Part shown: one piece after another, positions 37,281-45,527 of the stretch
Layout: every line of letters begins with the position of its first letter
How positions within the stretch are numbered: position 1 is the first letter of the stretch
Source: Bacteroidales bacterium
GTDB taxonomy: Bacteria > Bacteroidota > Bacteroidia > Bacteroidales > VadinHA17
Assembly: GCA_016928075.1 (NCBI GenBank)
Contig: JAFGLJ010000051.1
Span: 1 to 58,104 of the forward strand
Reading direction: 5' to 3'
DNA length: 58,104 nt
The notes under the pieces: generated by a model
What the model was told of the DNA's origin: nothing
Database searches by the model: none
Seen by the model: only the letters and a program-made list of their open reading frames with translations
Translations under genes and position numbers: made by a program

Positions 37281-38407
37281 TATATCCTTTGTCCAAGTGC
37301 AGCAATCATTTTATTTTTCCAGTTGCGGTATTCCCCTTTTTCTATTTTGTTGCGTGCTTCGTCAACAAGCCACAAATAAAAGGCCAGATTATGTATGCTG
37401 GCTATCTGTGCCCCGAGCAGTTCGCCGGAGACAATTAAGTGCCTGAGATAAGCCTTTGAATAATAACGGCTTATATCTGAAGGACCCTGTTTATCGATGG
37501 CTGAAAAATCATTAGCCCATTTTTTATTTTTAATATTAATTATACCATCCCTTGTGAAAAGCATCCCGTTGCGCCCGTTCCTTGTTGGTATAACACAATC
37601 AAACATATCAATACCAAGATCTATTGCTTCCAGTATATTCACGGGTGTGCCAACTCCCATAAGATATCGTGGCTTATCCTCGGGAAGTATGCTTGTGACC
37701 AGATCAATCATTGCATACATCATTTCAGCCGGCTCACCAACCGATAAACCGCCAATAGCATTACCGGGCATATCGGTTTTGGCTGCATATTCAGATGATT
37801 GCTTCCGCAGATCAGTAAATACACTGCCCTGCACAATAGGGAAAATAACCTGGTTGTGACCATATCTGGGTCCTGTACTTCTAAACCTTTCCAGAGCCCT
37901 CTCCAGCCACCTGTGTGTGAGATCCATTGATCTGAGAGCGTAATCGTAATCACATGGATATGGTGTACACTCATCAAAAGCCATAATTATATCTGCCCCA
38001 ATTATTCTCTGAATATCTACAACTGATTCAGGCGTGAATGTATGTGACGATCCGTCAATATGGGATCTGAAATGAGCCCCCTCTTCAGAAAGGTGCCTGT
38101 TATCAGAAAGGGAGAAAACCTGGTAGCCCCCGCTGTCACTTAAAATAGCCCTGTCCCAGTTCATGAATTTATGGAGACCCCCGGCTTGTTCCAGTATGTC
38201 TATCCCGGGCCTGAGATATAAATGATAGGTATTTCCCAGAATTATCTCCGCGTTTATTTGCTCCTTAAGGTCTCTTTGCAATACTCCCTTAACCGTACCG
38301 GCGGTACCAACCGGCATAAAAGCAGGTGTCCTCACAGTTCCATGATCAGTATGGAGTATCCCCATTCTCGCCTGTGAATCAGGACTCGTTTTTCGAACCT
38401 CGAACAC
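37280..38407 (-). CDS. tgt: tRNA-guanine(34) transglycosylase
   Basis: 375 residues. Exchanges guanine 34 for preQ1 in queuosine tRNAs. The catalytic Asp pair is in LSDSGGYQVFSL and MFDCVIPTRNGRNG. The usual CxCxxC zinc ligands are absent: the region reads AIDKQGPSDISRYYSKAYL with no cysteine, though the fourth ligand His in SIHNL is kept. The frame extends to a GTG at 38434, but that codon overlaps a perfect TACATTTG -7 box. I therefore chose GTG 38407, where VFEV aligns with the family's MKFEL start. Overlaps the LptF/G gene by 1 bp. Confidence 0.92.
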   Translation of the reverse strand: MFEVRKTSPDSQARMGILHTDHGTVRTPAFMPVGTAGTVKGVLQRDLKEQINAEIILGNTYHLYLRPGIDILEQAGGLHKFMNWDRAILSDSGGYQVFSLSDNRHLSEEGAHFRSHIDGSSHTFTPESVVDIQRIIGADIIMAFDECTPYPCDYDYALRSMDLTHRWLERALERFRSTGPRYGHNQVIFPIVQGSVFTDLRKQSSEYAAKTDMPGNAIGGLSVGEPAEMMYAMIDLVTSILPEDKPRYLMGVGTPVNILEAIDLGIDMFDCVIPTRNGRNGMLFTRDGIINIKNKKWANDFSAIDKQGPSDISRYYSKAYLRHLIVSGELLGAQIASIHNLAFYLWLVDEARNKIEKGEYRNWKNKMIAALGQRI

Positions 38408-38433
38408 CTTGTATATTCTTTTGTGTAATGGCA

Positions 38434-38441
38434 CAAATGTA
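38434..38441 (-). promoter_or_regulatory. -7 box (TACATTTG) of tgt
   Basis: Perfect TAnnTTTG on the minus strand. It would start transcription near 38430, which argues for the downstream GTG at 38407 as the tgt start. Confidence 0.5.
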
Positions 38442-38552
38442 GTGCTTAGATACTGTCTTTGAAAATTAGAAATAAAAAAAAGCTCATAAAATGCAATTCC
38501 CTTTGCAGGATTCGTTAAACTTATTAATATTACCGCAGCAAAAATAAAGTAA

Positions 38553-39686
38553 ATGTTTGAGCTTCATATTACCACTGCTGAATTGGTATTAATTGTCTTG
38601 TTTTTAACTGCCTCCTTGATACAACTATTGTATTATCTTATCTTTTACCTGCGAACCGGAATGTGCAGGCATGAAAGAAAGAGCGGTGAAACGGAGCCTG
38701 TATCAGTTATTATCTGTGCTCGCAATGAAGCTGCTAACCTGAAATCATTCCTTCCTTCAATACTCGAGCAGGAATATTATGATTTTGAGGTAGTGGTTGT
38801 GAATGACTGTTCAGATGACGAAAGCGAAGAGGTACTTAAGAAATTCACCCTGGAATACGATAATCTCAGGGTGACTACCATTCACAAGGAATCGAGCCTG
38901 GTTCACAGTAAAAAGATGGCCCTTTTTATTGGAATAAAAGCAGCTAAAAATGACCTGTTGCTCCTAACCGATGCTGATTGCCAGCCGGTAAGCAAATACT
39001 GGATAGCCAGCTTTGCCACTTCTTTCAAAGAGAATACTGATTTTGTGCTTGGATACGGTGGATACCTGAGACAGAAAGGATTGTTGAATAAATATATCAG
39101 GTATGACACAATGTTTATAGCAATGCAATACGCGGGGATGGCAATGGCAGGTTTACCATATATGGGAGTGGGGCGAAACCTTGCATACAGGAAAAAGGTA
39201 TTTCTTGAAAACAAGGGGTTCGGACCCCATCTTTATCTCCAGTCAGGCGATGATGACCTCTTCGTCAATCTGCTTGCAAAAAAAGCTAATACCACTGTCA
39301 ACCTGGCACCTGGATCATTTACACGATCCATCCCATCCCATACATGGAAGAGATACAGACAACAGAAAATCAGGCATATGTCCACAGCCTCACTCTATTC
39401 CGGACTGTCAAAATTACTGCTCGCTGCAGAGCCTGTTTCAAGAATTCTCTTCTATACGCTGCTGCTGGTGCTCATACTAATAACAAATCTTTACCTCCCC
39501 CTTGGGATACTGGCTGCCACGATAATCCTGACCAAAATCATAATACTTGCCCTGGTCCAAAAGAATTTGGGCGAAAGAGATTTATTAGTATTTTCGCTTT
39601 TTTTTGATATTATTTCTCCCATACTGAACGTTTCATTTTTATTAAACGTTTTTTTTAGAAAACACCGGTATTACGAATGGAAATAA
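38553..39686 (+). CDS. Membrane glycosyltransferase family 2
   Basis: 377 residues. One N-terminal transmembrane helix (about 8-30), a GT-A domain (about 48-280) and hydrophobic helices at about 290-365. GT2 motifs are VSVIICARNEAANL, VVVNDCSDDES, LLLTDADCQP, and a QQKIRHMST motif like the QxxRW of processive enzymes but with altered last residues. It probably adds a sugar to a lipid-linked or surface glycan; donor and acceptor are unknown. It overlaps the sigma-factor gene by 10 bp. Confidence 0.88.
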   Translation: MFELHITTAELVLIVLFLTASLIQLLYYLIFYLRTGMCRHERKSGETEPVSVIICARNEAANLKSFLPSILEQEYYDFEVVVVNDCSDDESEEVLKKFTLEYDNLRVTTIHKESSLVHSKKMALFIGIKAAKNDLLLLTDADCQPVSKYWIASFATSFKENTDFVLGYGGYLRQKGLLNKYIRYDTMFIAMQYAGMAMAGLPYMGVGRNLAYRKKVFLENKGFGPHLYLQSGDDDLFVNLLAKKANTTVNLAPGSFTRSIPSHTWKRYRQQKIRHMSTASLYSGLSKLLLAAEPVSRILFYTLLLVLILITNLYLPLGILAATIILTKIIILALVQKNLGERDLLVFSLFFDIISPILNVSFLLNVFFRKHRYYEWK

Positions 39687-40273
39687 AACCTGACCTTTCG
39701 GAAAAAGCTCAATATGATCTAAGACTGGTAAAGCTTGCTGTTGATGGTGATGAGAAAGCTTTTGCTGAATTAATGAACAGGTATCGTGACTCTATTTATT
39801 ATATGCTCCTGAAAATGGTCAACAATCCTTCTGATGCCGATGACCTCACAATAGAAGCTTTTGGTAAAGCATTTAAAAACATACATCTATATACTCCTAA
39901 CTATGCTTTCAGCACCTGGCTCTTCAGGATAGCAACCAATAATTGTATTGATTTTATCAGGAAGAAAAAATCTGCTCCAACAGCTATCGAACAGCAACAG
40001 GATGAACAGGATGACCCTGCTGCCCACCTGCAGTCTGATATGCCAGGACCTGAAGAAGAAATGATGCAACAACAGAAAATCAAGCATCTGAGTCATGTGG
40101 TAAGCCAGTTAAAACCAAAGTACCGGAGGCTGATTGAATTAAGATATTATCAAGAATATTCTTATGAAGAAATAGCCAATGAACTGAATCTCCCGCTGGG
40201 AACTGTCAAGGCCCAGATATTCAGGGCAAAGGAATTACTTTATAATATTCTGATCAAGACAGACAATATCTAG
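39677..40273 (+). CDS. Sigma-70 family (ECF-type) RNA polymerase sigma factor
   Basis: 198 residues with region 2 (about 30-95: DADDLTIEAFGKAFKN, FSTWLFRIATNNCIDFIRKKK split over positions 75-95) and region 4 (about 140-195: YRRLIELRYYQEYSYEEIA, GTVKAQIFRAKELL). The acidic, glutamine-rich linker between them is longer than usual. No anti-sigma gene is adjacent; instead it is locked between a glycosyltransferase and rsmG with overlaps on both sides. That suggests regulation by operon expression rather than by a cognate anti-sigma factor (inference). Confidence 0.93.
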   Translation: MEIKPDLSEKAQYDLRLVKLAVDGDEKAFAELMNRYRDSIYYMLLKMVNNPSDADDLTIEAFGKAFKNIHLYTPNYAFSTWLFRIATNNCIDFIRKKKSAPTAIEQQQDEQDDPAAHLQSDMPGPEEEMMQQQKIKHLSHVVSQLKPKYRRLIELRYYQEYSYEEIANELNLPLGTVKAQIFRAKELLYNILIKTDNI

Positions 40274-40893
40274 TGGATAATCCCATAAACAAATATTTTA
40301 ACACCTTGCCGGGAACAACGAAGGATAAACTTCAACAGCTTGAGGTACTGTATTCAAACTGGAATAATAAAATTAACCTGGTATCACGCAAAGACATGGA
40401 TTACTTTCCTTTACACCATGTCATACACTCACTGAGCATATTAAAAATAATCCAATTTGTGCCTGGAACACGTATACTCGATGCCGGAACCGGTGGGGGC
40501 CTCCCGGGTATTCCTCTTGCTGCAGTCTTTCCTGAATGTTTTTTTACACTGGCCGACTCGGTAAGAAAAAAAATTGCTGCCGTTAGTGATATCAGTGAAA
40601 AGCTTGGTCTTTATAATGTTAAAGCAGTCTGGACAAGAGTTGAAGACTTAGAAGATAAGTACGACTTTATCGTTACAAGGGCTGTTGCTCCTTTCCCAAA
40701 AATTGTAAAATGGACAACAAAACTGGTAAATAAATTATCGGTTAACAAGCTGCCAAACGGTATAATAGCATTGAAAGGAGGGCAATTGTCAGAGGAACTT
40801 GAGGATTTTCCGGAATGCCGAATTTATAACCTCAGGGATTTTTTCGATGAAGAATACTTCCGCGAAAAGAAAATTGTTTACATGGCAGTATAG
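40273..40893 (+). CDS. rsmG: 16S rRNA (guanine527-N7)-methyltransferase
   Basis: 206 residues from a GTG whose first base is the last base of the sigma-factor stop (TAGTG). It methylates G527 in the 530 loop of 16S rRNA. SAM-binding landmarks are ILDAGTGGGLPGIPLA, TLADSVRKKIAAVSD and FIVTRAVAPFPK. The family N-terminus KLQQLEVLYSNWNNKINLVS is present. Complete. Confidence 0.94.
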   Translation: MDNPINKYFNTLPGTTKDKLQQLEVLYSNWNNKINLVSRKDMDYFPLHHVIHSLSILKIIQFVPGTRILDAGTGGGLPGIPLAAVFPECFFTLADSVRKKIAAVSDISEKLGLYNVKAVWTRVEDLEDKYDFIVTRAVAPFPKIVKWTTKLVNKLSVNKLPNGIIALKGGQLSEELEDFPECRIYNLRDFFDEEYFREKKIVYMAV

Positions 40894-40925
40894 TTACGGG
40901 TTCCGGGTTCCGGGTTCCGGGTTAT
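40891..40925. repeat. Heptamer array (GGGTTCC) containing the rsmG stop
   Basis: Five units in 7-bp phase: TAGTTAC, three GGGTTCC and GGGTTAT. The first unit begins with the TAG stop of rsmG. Confidence 0.75.
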
Positions 40926-40932
40926 TGTTATT

Positions 40933-41067
40933 CAAGTTACGCGAGCAACTAGCCCTGAGCTTGTCGAAGGGAGCGAGCAAGTTACGCGAGCAACTAGCCC
41001 TGAGCTTGTCGAAGGGAGCGAGCAAGTTACGCGAGCAACTTGTCCTGAGCTTGTATAAGGGAGCGAG
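40933..41067. repeat. Three 45-bp direct repeats upstream of rpmH
   Basis: Exact 45-bp period: 40933-40977, 40978-41022, 41023-41067. Units 1 and 2 are identical and unit 3 diverges in the middle. Each contains CCTGAGCTTGT, part of a short sequence dispersed in many bacterial genomes and often mistaken for coding (LALSLSKG). The ends TTACGCGAGC and GAGCGAGCAA match the 22-bp repeats at 33149. Confidence 0.88.
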
Positions 41068-41093
41068 CATTTTTATATTTCAAAAAATATCTT

Positions 41094-41101
41094 TACTTTT
41101 G
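41094..41101 (+). promoter_or_regulatory. -7 box (TACTTTTG) of rpmH
   Basis: Perfect TAnnTTTG followed by C; a TTTT at 41071-41074 lies 19 bp upstream. The 45-bp repeat array ends just before this promoter. Confidence 0.6.
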
Positions 41102-41145
41102 CAGCTCAATTAAATTTAGTGATAATATAAGAAAGCCGGCTTACG

Positions 41146-41304
41146 ATGAAAAGAACATTTCAGCCTTCGAGAAAGAAAAGAACCAACAAACATGGTTTCA
41201 GGGAAAGGATGTCTACGCCCAGCGGGCAGAAAGTACTTGCCAGACGCCGTGCAAAAGGCAGGAAAAAGCTCACTGTATCAGACGAACCAAAACATAAAGG
41301 GTGA
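41146..41304 (+). CDS. rpmH: 50S ribosomal protein L34
   Basis: 52 residues, strongly basic. [19 protein letters not shown] is the universal L34 start, followed by [21 protein letters not shown] over positions 21-41. It lies deep in the 23S rRNA fold of the large subunit. The tail [10 protein letters not shown] is slightly longer than in enteric bacteria. It is monocistronic between a promoter and a strong terminator. The usual rpmH neighbour dnaA is not beside it. Confidence 0.97.
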   Translation: MKRTFQPSRKKRTNKHGFRERMSTPSGQKVLARRRAKGRKKLTVSDEPKHKG

Positions 41305-41328
41305 ATTTCACCTCCCACCTTACATTGA

Positions 41329-41357
41329 AAAGTGCCTCGACGATAGCGAGGCACTTT
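41329..41357 (+). terminator. Intrinsic terminator of rpmH
   Basis: Stem AAGTGCCTCG paired with CGAGGCACTT, a short ACGATAG-type loop, then a run of T. Strong. Confidence 0.92.
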
Positions 41358-41486
41358 TTTTACTCCTTTTAACACCATTCCATTAACCTTCCTGTCTGCC
41401 TTAACCTTGAATGAGGCGGAAGCTTATTATTATTTTTCATTCATCCTTTATTACTAACTTTACCCCCAAATTTTTGTTAATTAAAT

Positions 41487-42584
41487 ATGAAAGATATTAT
41501 ACCTGCAGAACTCAGGCCTGTATATGATAAAATAATAAATTATGAAAGGATAACAACCGATGAGGGTCTGCTTCTATACCATACAGAAAACCCTGGCTTT
41601 CTTGGCAACCTTGCTGATATTGTAAAAAGAAGAAAAAACGCAGACAGGGTTTATTTTAACCGTAACTTTCATATAGAACCTACCAATATATGTATTTACA
41701 ACTGCGAATTCTGTTCCTACCGGAAACCCGCCAATAGCCCCGATGCATGGAACTACAGTGCAGAAGAAATACTTGACATAGTCCGCAGGTTTGATGATAA
41801 ACCTGTTACCGAGGTACATATTGTCGGCGGAGTACATCCTTCTCATGATATTGATTACTATTGTAAAATAATAAGTATGATACGTAATCACAGGCCCGGT
41901 CTTCATATTAAAGCCTTTTCCGCTATTGAACTCGATTATATTATCAGGAAATCGGGACTGAGTATACGTGAAGGCCTGCTCAAATTGAAAAAGAATGGAC
42001 TGGATTCAATTCCCGGAGGCGGAGCAGAAATATTCGATGAGAAGATAAGATCAATAATATGCAAGGATAAATCATCTTCGGAAATGTGGCTCAGGATACA
42101 TGAAGAAGCACATAAAGCCGGTATACTCTCAAATGCCACCATACTATACGGACATATGGAAACATATGAACACAGGATTGATCATATGGAAAGACTGAGA
42201 AATCTACAGGACAGAACAGCAGGATTCAATTCATTCATCCCTCTTAAATTCAAAATGGAAAATAATAGGATGAAGCAGTATGGGGAAGTCAATATACTGG
42301 AGGATATGAAAAACTATGCTGTGGCCCGTATTTTCCTTGATAATTTCCCTCACTTAAAAGCCTATTGGCCGGCACTTGGCAAGGAGGCAACTCAGCTATC
42401 CCTTTCATTCGGGGTGGATGATGTGGACGGAACGATAGATGATACTACAAAAATATATTCAATGGCCGGTGCTACCGACCAGAATCCTTCCATGACTACA
42501 GAAGAAATATGTGACTTGATCAGAGGTGCAGGATTTAATCCGGTCGAAAGGGATACTCTTTATAACGTGGTTAAAGAGTGGTGA
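41487..42584 (+). CDS. mqnE: Aminofutalosine synthase
   Basis: 365 residues. Radical-SAM enzyme of the futalosine menaquinone pathway that joins chorismate-derived 3-enolpyruvylbenzoate to SAM. The cluster motif is CIYNCEFC (CxxxCxxC). Other landmarks are HIEPTNIC, EVHIVGGVHPSHD, GLDSIPGGGAEIF, TILYGHMET and FGVDDVDGTI. It belongs to the CofH/MqnC/MqnE group; the overall pattern favours MqnE over MqnC. No other mqn gene is in the window. Confidence 0.9.
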   Translation: MKDIIPAELRPVYDKIINYERITTDEGLLLYHTENPGFLGNLADIVKRRKNADRVYFNRNFHIEPTNICIYNCEFCSYRKPANSPDAWNYSAEEILDIVRRFDDKPVTEVHIVGGVHPSHDIDYYCKIISMIRNHRPGLHIKAFSAIELDYIIRKSGLSIREGLLKLKKNGLDSIPGGGAEIFDEKIRSIICKDKSSSEMWLRIHEEAHKAGILSNATILYGHMETYEHRIDHMERLRNLQDRTAGFNSFIPLKFKMENNRMKQYGEVNILEDMKNYAVARIFLDNFPHLKAYWPALGKEATQLSLSFGVDDVDGTIDDTTKIYSMAGATDQNPSMTTEEICDLIRGAGFNPVERDTLYNVVKEW

Positions 42585-42629
42585 TACTGGGTGACTGGGT
42601 GGCTGGGTAACTGGGTTCTGGGTACTGGG
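42585..42629. repeat. 7/8-bp tandem array (TNNCTGGG) after mqnE
   Basis: Six units of 7 or 8 bp, each ending CTGGG, begin directly after the mqnE stop. The rest of the spacer to 42769 has no recognisable feature. Confidence 0.7.
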
Positions 42630-42769
42630 TTTTTAAGTGAATACCAGATTATTTCAGTTCATTAATTGCTTTCTTTGCCCCTGCATGTTACAGAATTACC
42701 ATCAACGAACAGACCATGCTCATTCATCCTTTTATCATTAGTCGTTACTCTTTAGTCGCTATATAATTT

Positions 42770-42777
42770 TATCTTTG
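42770..42777 (+). promoter_or_regulatory. -7 box (TATCTTTG) of the PASTA operon
   Basis: Perfect TAnnTTTG followed by C, 32 bp before the ATG at 42810. Confidence 0.55.
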
Positions 42778-42809
42778 CTCATACGTTAATATTTTATTAA
42801 AACTGTGTT

Positions 42810-43649
42810 ATGAGCCTTAAAAAATTCCTTACCAGTAAGGACTTCCTCAAGCATCTCGGCCTGGCGGTTGCTCTGGCCATAATAATTATCTTCGTAACCC
42901 TGCTATGGTTGAGCATTTACACAAAGCATGGGCAATCACGGCCGGTGCCTGATCTTTACGGTCTGACAATAAAAGAGGCTGAACAAGTTGTTAAGAAGAA
43001 CAGGATGAAATTCCAGGTTGTCGATTCTGTTTATACTAATATTGTTCCACGGGGCTGCATTGTTGAACAAAACCCGGAAGCCGGATTTGAAGTTAAAAAG
43101 AACCGTCGTATAATGGCAACAATTAACGCATTCAACCCTGAGATGGTTGAGGTGCCGGATTTACTGGAACTGTCGAAACGCCAGGCACTGGCATTAATTG
43201 AAAGTTCAGGCCTTGAGATCGGTAAACTGAATTATAAACCTGACCTTGCAGTTGATTATGTTCTCGAACAACTGTACCATGGCAAGCCTGTTGAACCGGG
43301 TGATTCAATACAGAAGGGTTCGGTTATAGACCTGGTTCTCGGAAAGGGCCTCAGTAACAAAAGAACTCCCATACCTGACCTTATCGGACTTAATATAGGA
43401 GAAGCAAGAAACAAAATACTGGGCGCATCTCTTAATATAGGCACATTCTCTTATGACAACACCATCAATAACGCCGAGGATTCAGCAAATGCTTTTGTGT
43501 TTAAACAGAACCCTATATATAGTGAAGAAAACAGCCTGCAACTTGGTTCTGCTGTATATGTCTGGTTTACAACAGACTCAACAAAATTACCTGTTGACTC
43601 GACAATCATAAAAATTGAGGATACTCTGTCGGACTGGGACAGCAAATAA
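42810..43649 (+). CDS. Membrane-anchored PASTA domain protein
   Basis: 279 residues. A cytoplasmic N-terminus, one transmembrane helix (about 16-36) and three PASTA repeats outside (about 47-112, 113-182, 188-255), each starting with a motif such as RPVPDLYGLTIKEAE, VEVPDLLELSKRQAL or TPIPDLIGLNIGEAR. PASTA domains bind peptidoglycan or muropeptides. No kinase domain is present, unlike the Ser/Thr kinases of Gram-positives. It heads a tight run with the T9SS cargo, the pseudouridine synthase and then ddl. Confidence 0.92.
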   Translation: MSLKKFLTSKDFLKHLGLAVALAIIIIFVTLLWLSIYTKHGQSRPVPDLYGLTIKEAEQVVKKNRMKFQVVDSVYTNIVPRGCIVEQNPEAGFEVKKNRRIMATINAFNPEMVEVPDLLELSKRQALALIESSGLEIGKLNYKPDLAVDYVLEQLYHGKPVEPGDSIQKGSVIDLVLGKGLSNKRTPIPDLIGLNIGEARNKILGASLNIGTFSYDNTINNAEDSANAFVFKQNPIYSEENSLQLGSAVYVWFTTDSTKLPVDSTIIKIEDTLSDWDSK

Positions 43650-43667
43650 TTGGAAAAACAGGATTTG

Positions 43668-45521
43668 ATGATTAAAAGAAAAACATATCTGACTGTTTTA
43701 TTACCATTTATGCTGATAATAAATATCTCCGCTCAGGAGATTGTTACCGGACTGCTTAAAAACCCCGATGTAAATAATGCCTGGCATGAAAAAAACGTTC
43801 TTAAATCAGCTTCTCCTGCCGACACTGTTGATCTGCCTTTTTTTGATGATTTTATACCAAAAACTATCTGGCCTGCTTCATCCCGCTGGTCCGATAATTA
43901 TGTTTATATAAACAATACTTACCCTGTGAACCAGGTAAGCCAGGGCGTTGCCACCTTTGATGCAATAGATGACATGGGTTTGTTATATGAACAAGCAGGC
44001 TCATTTGTCTTCGAGGCCGACCATCTGACGTCTGTTCCCATTGACCTTAATGTTGCACCCACTGAAAATGTATACCTCAGTTTCTTTTATCAGCCTCAGG
44101 GTGTGGCCGACCCTCCTGAGATACAGGATAGCCTGGTATTGCAATTCTATTCTGTCACTGATGAGGAATGGCAGCATATATGGAAAGCAGAAGGAACTGA
44201 ATTACATAATTTCAAACCGGTAATTATAAAAATAGACAACCCTGATTACCTTTACAGGGGTTTCAGATTCAGGTTTATCAACTATGCAAGTATAAGCTCC
44301 ACTCTTAATGACCCCGCCATGGCGGGCAATTCAGATCACTGGAATATCGATTATGTATATATTGATAAAAACCGCTCTCCATCCGATACCATACCGGTGG
44401 ATGTGGCATTCACCGAGCCCCTGCGCTCAGTCCTCAATACATATGAATCAATGCCCTGGCAGCAGTTCAGGAAGGTGTTCCTGTCAGAAATGGGATCTTT
44501 CATCGAAATCAATTACAGGAATAATGATGAGGTTGTACGTAATGTTACAAGGAATTTCAGGATCAGGGACATATATGAAGATGAAGAGGTTCAATCTTTC
44601 TCGGCCGGCGCAACTAATATTGATCCGGGAGAATGGGTTAAATATAATGCCGGACTGATATATACTTTCGATTCAGATTATACCGACTCAGCCCTGTTCC
44701 GGATAAGGTCGATACTAATAACGGATGATTTTGATCAGAAGGTTAATGATACAATCGATTATTTCCAGGTTTTCAGTAACTATTTCTCCTATGATGATGG
44801 CTCGGCCGAAAATGGTTATGGAATAAACGGCCAGGGTGCCTCAAATGCGATGGTCGCTACACGATTCAGAACCTTTCAGCCCGACACCCTGAGAGCCATA
44901 TTAATTGCCTTTAATGATAGCTATCAATCTTCCAACCAGAGGTATTTCAATATTGCAGTGTGGAACGATGATAATGGTATGCCCGGAGACCTGCTGTATG
45001 AACAGGAAGAGATAGTTGATCCAGGGGATGATATTAACGAATTCATTCAATTTATTTTGATTGACCCCCTGGTAATCGAAGGTTATTTTCATATTGGATG
45101 GACACAGCAATCAGAAACATTCCTCAATGTGGGTATGGATATGAATACCCTGCCCGAAGGCAGACGTCATTATTATATTAATGGTTTATGGAATGAATCC
45201 GAAATACCCGGGAGTCTTATGATACGACCTGCTATGGGAAGCGCAATTATTCCATCAGGTATAGAAGATGTTTATTTGCAGGAGAAGAACAGAATAAAAA
45301 TATGGCCAAATCCTGTAAAAGATATACTTAACATAGATATCCCTGACAATGACCTTGCCATGGGCATTGAGATAAATATATACGACAGTAACGGAAGATG
45401 GCTGTTTTCTAAGGAACAGACCCGCACTGTTAATGTATCAGAACTGCCCCAGGGTGTTTATACTCTCATCATAAGATCAGGCAACAGGACAATAGGCTAT
45501 AACAGATTTATACGATTATGA
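43668..45521 (+). CDS. T9SS type A sorting domain protein
   Basis: 617 residues from ATG 43668, preceded by AGGA; the in-frame TTG at 43650 is less likely. The signal peptide ends NISAQ. The body has beta-rich domains without a motif that I recognise. The last 75 residues are a type A sorting domain: IWPNPVKDILNI, then IYDSNGRW and LPQGVYTLII near the end. It is exported by Sec, carried across the outer membrane by T9SS and probably attached to A-LPS at the surface. GldB at 18266 and the PorT-like barrel fit a T9SS-bearing cell. Confidence 0.9.
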   Translation: MIKRKTYLTVLLPFMLIINISAQEIVTGLLKNPDVNNAWHEKNVLKSASPADTVDLPFFDDFIPKTIWPASSRWSDNYVYINNTYPVNQVSQGVATFDAIDDMGLLYEQAGSFVFEADHLTSVPIDLNVAPTENVYLSFFYQPQGVADPPEIQDSLVLQFYSVTDEEWQHIWKAEGTELHNFKPVIIKIDNPDYLYRGFRFRFINYASISSTLNDPAMAGNSDHWNIDYVYIDKNRSPSDTIPVDVAFTEPLRSVLNTYESMPWQQFRKVFLSEMGSFIEINYRNNDEVVRNVTRNFRIRDIYEDEEVQSFSAGATNIDPGEWVKYNAGLIYTFDSDYTDSALFRIRSILITDDFDQKVNDTIDYFQVFSNYFSYDDGSAENGYGINGQGASNAMVATRFRTFQPDTLRAILIAFNDSYQSSNQRYFNIAVWNDDNGMPGDLLYEQEEIVDPGDDINEFIQFILIDPLVIEGYFHIGWTQQSETFLNVGMDMNTLPEGRRHYYINGLWNESEIPGSLMIRPAMGSAIIPSGIEDVYLQEKNRIKIWPNPVKDILNIDIPDNDLAMGIEINIYDSNGRWLFSKEQTRTVNVSELPQGVYTLIIRSGNRTIGYNRFIRL

Positions 45522-45527
45522 TCACTC

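Noticed and set aside
40799..41113. Open frame of 104 codons across the 45-bp repeats, with repeated LALSLSKG
   Set aside because: It starts inside rsmG in another frame and is made of the repeats; LALSLSKG is a well-known false translation of the CCTGAGCTTGTCGAAGG segment.
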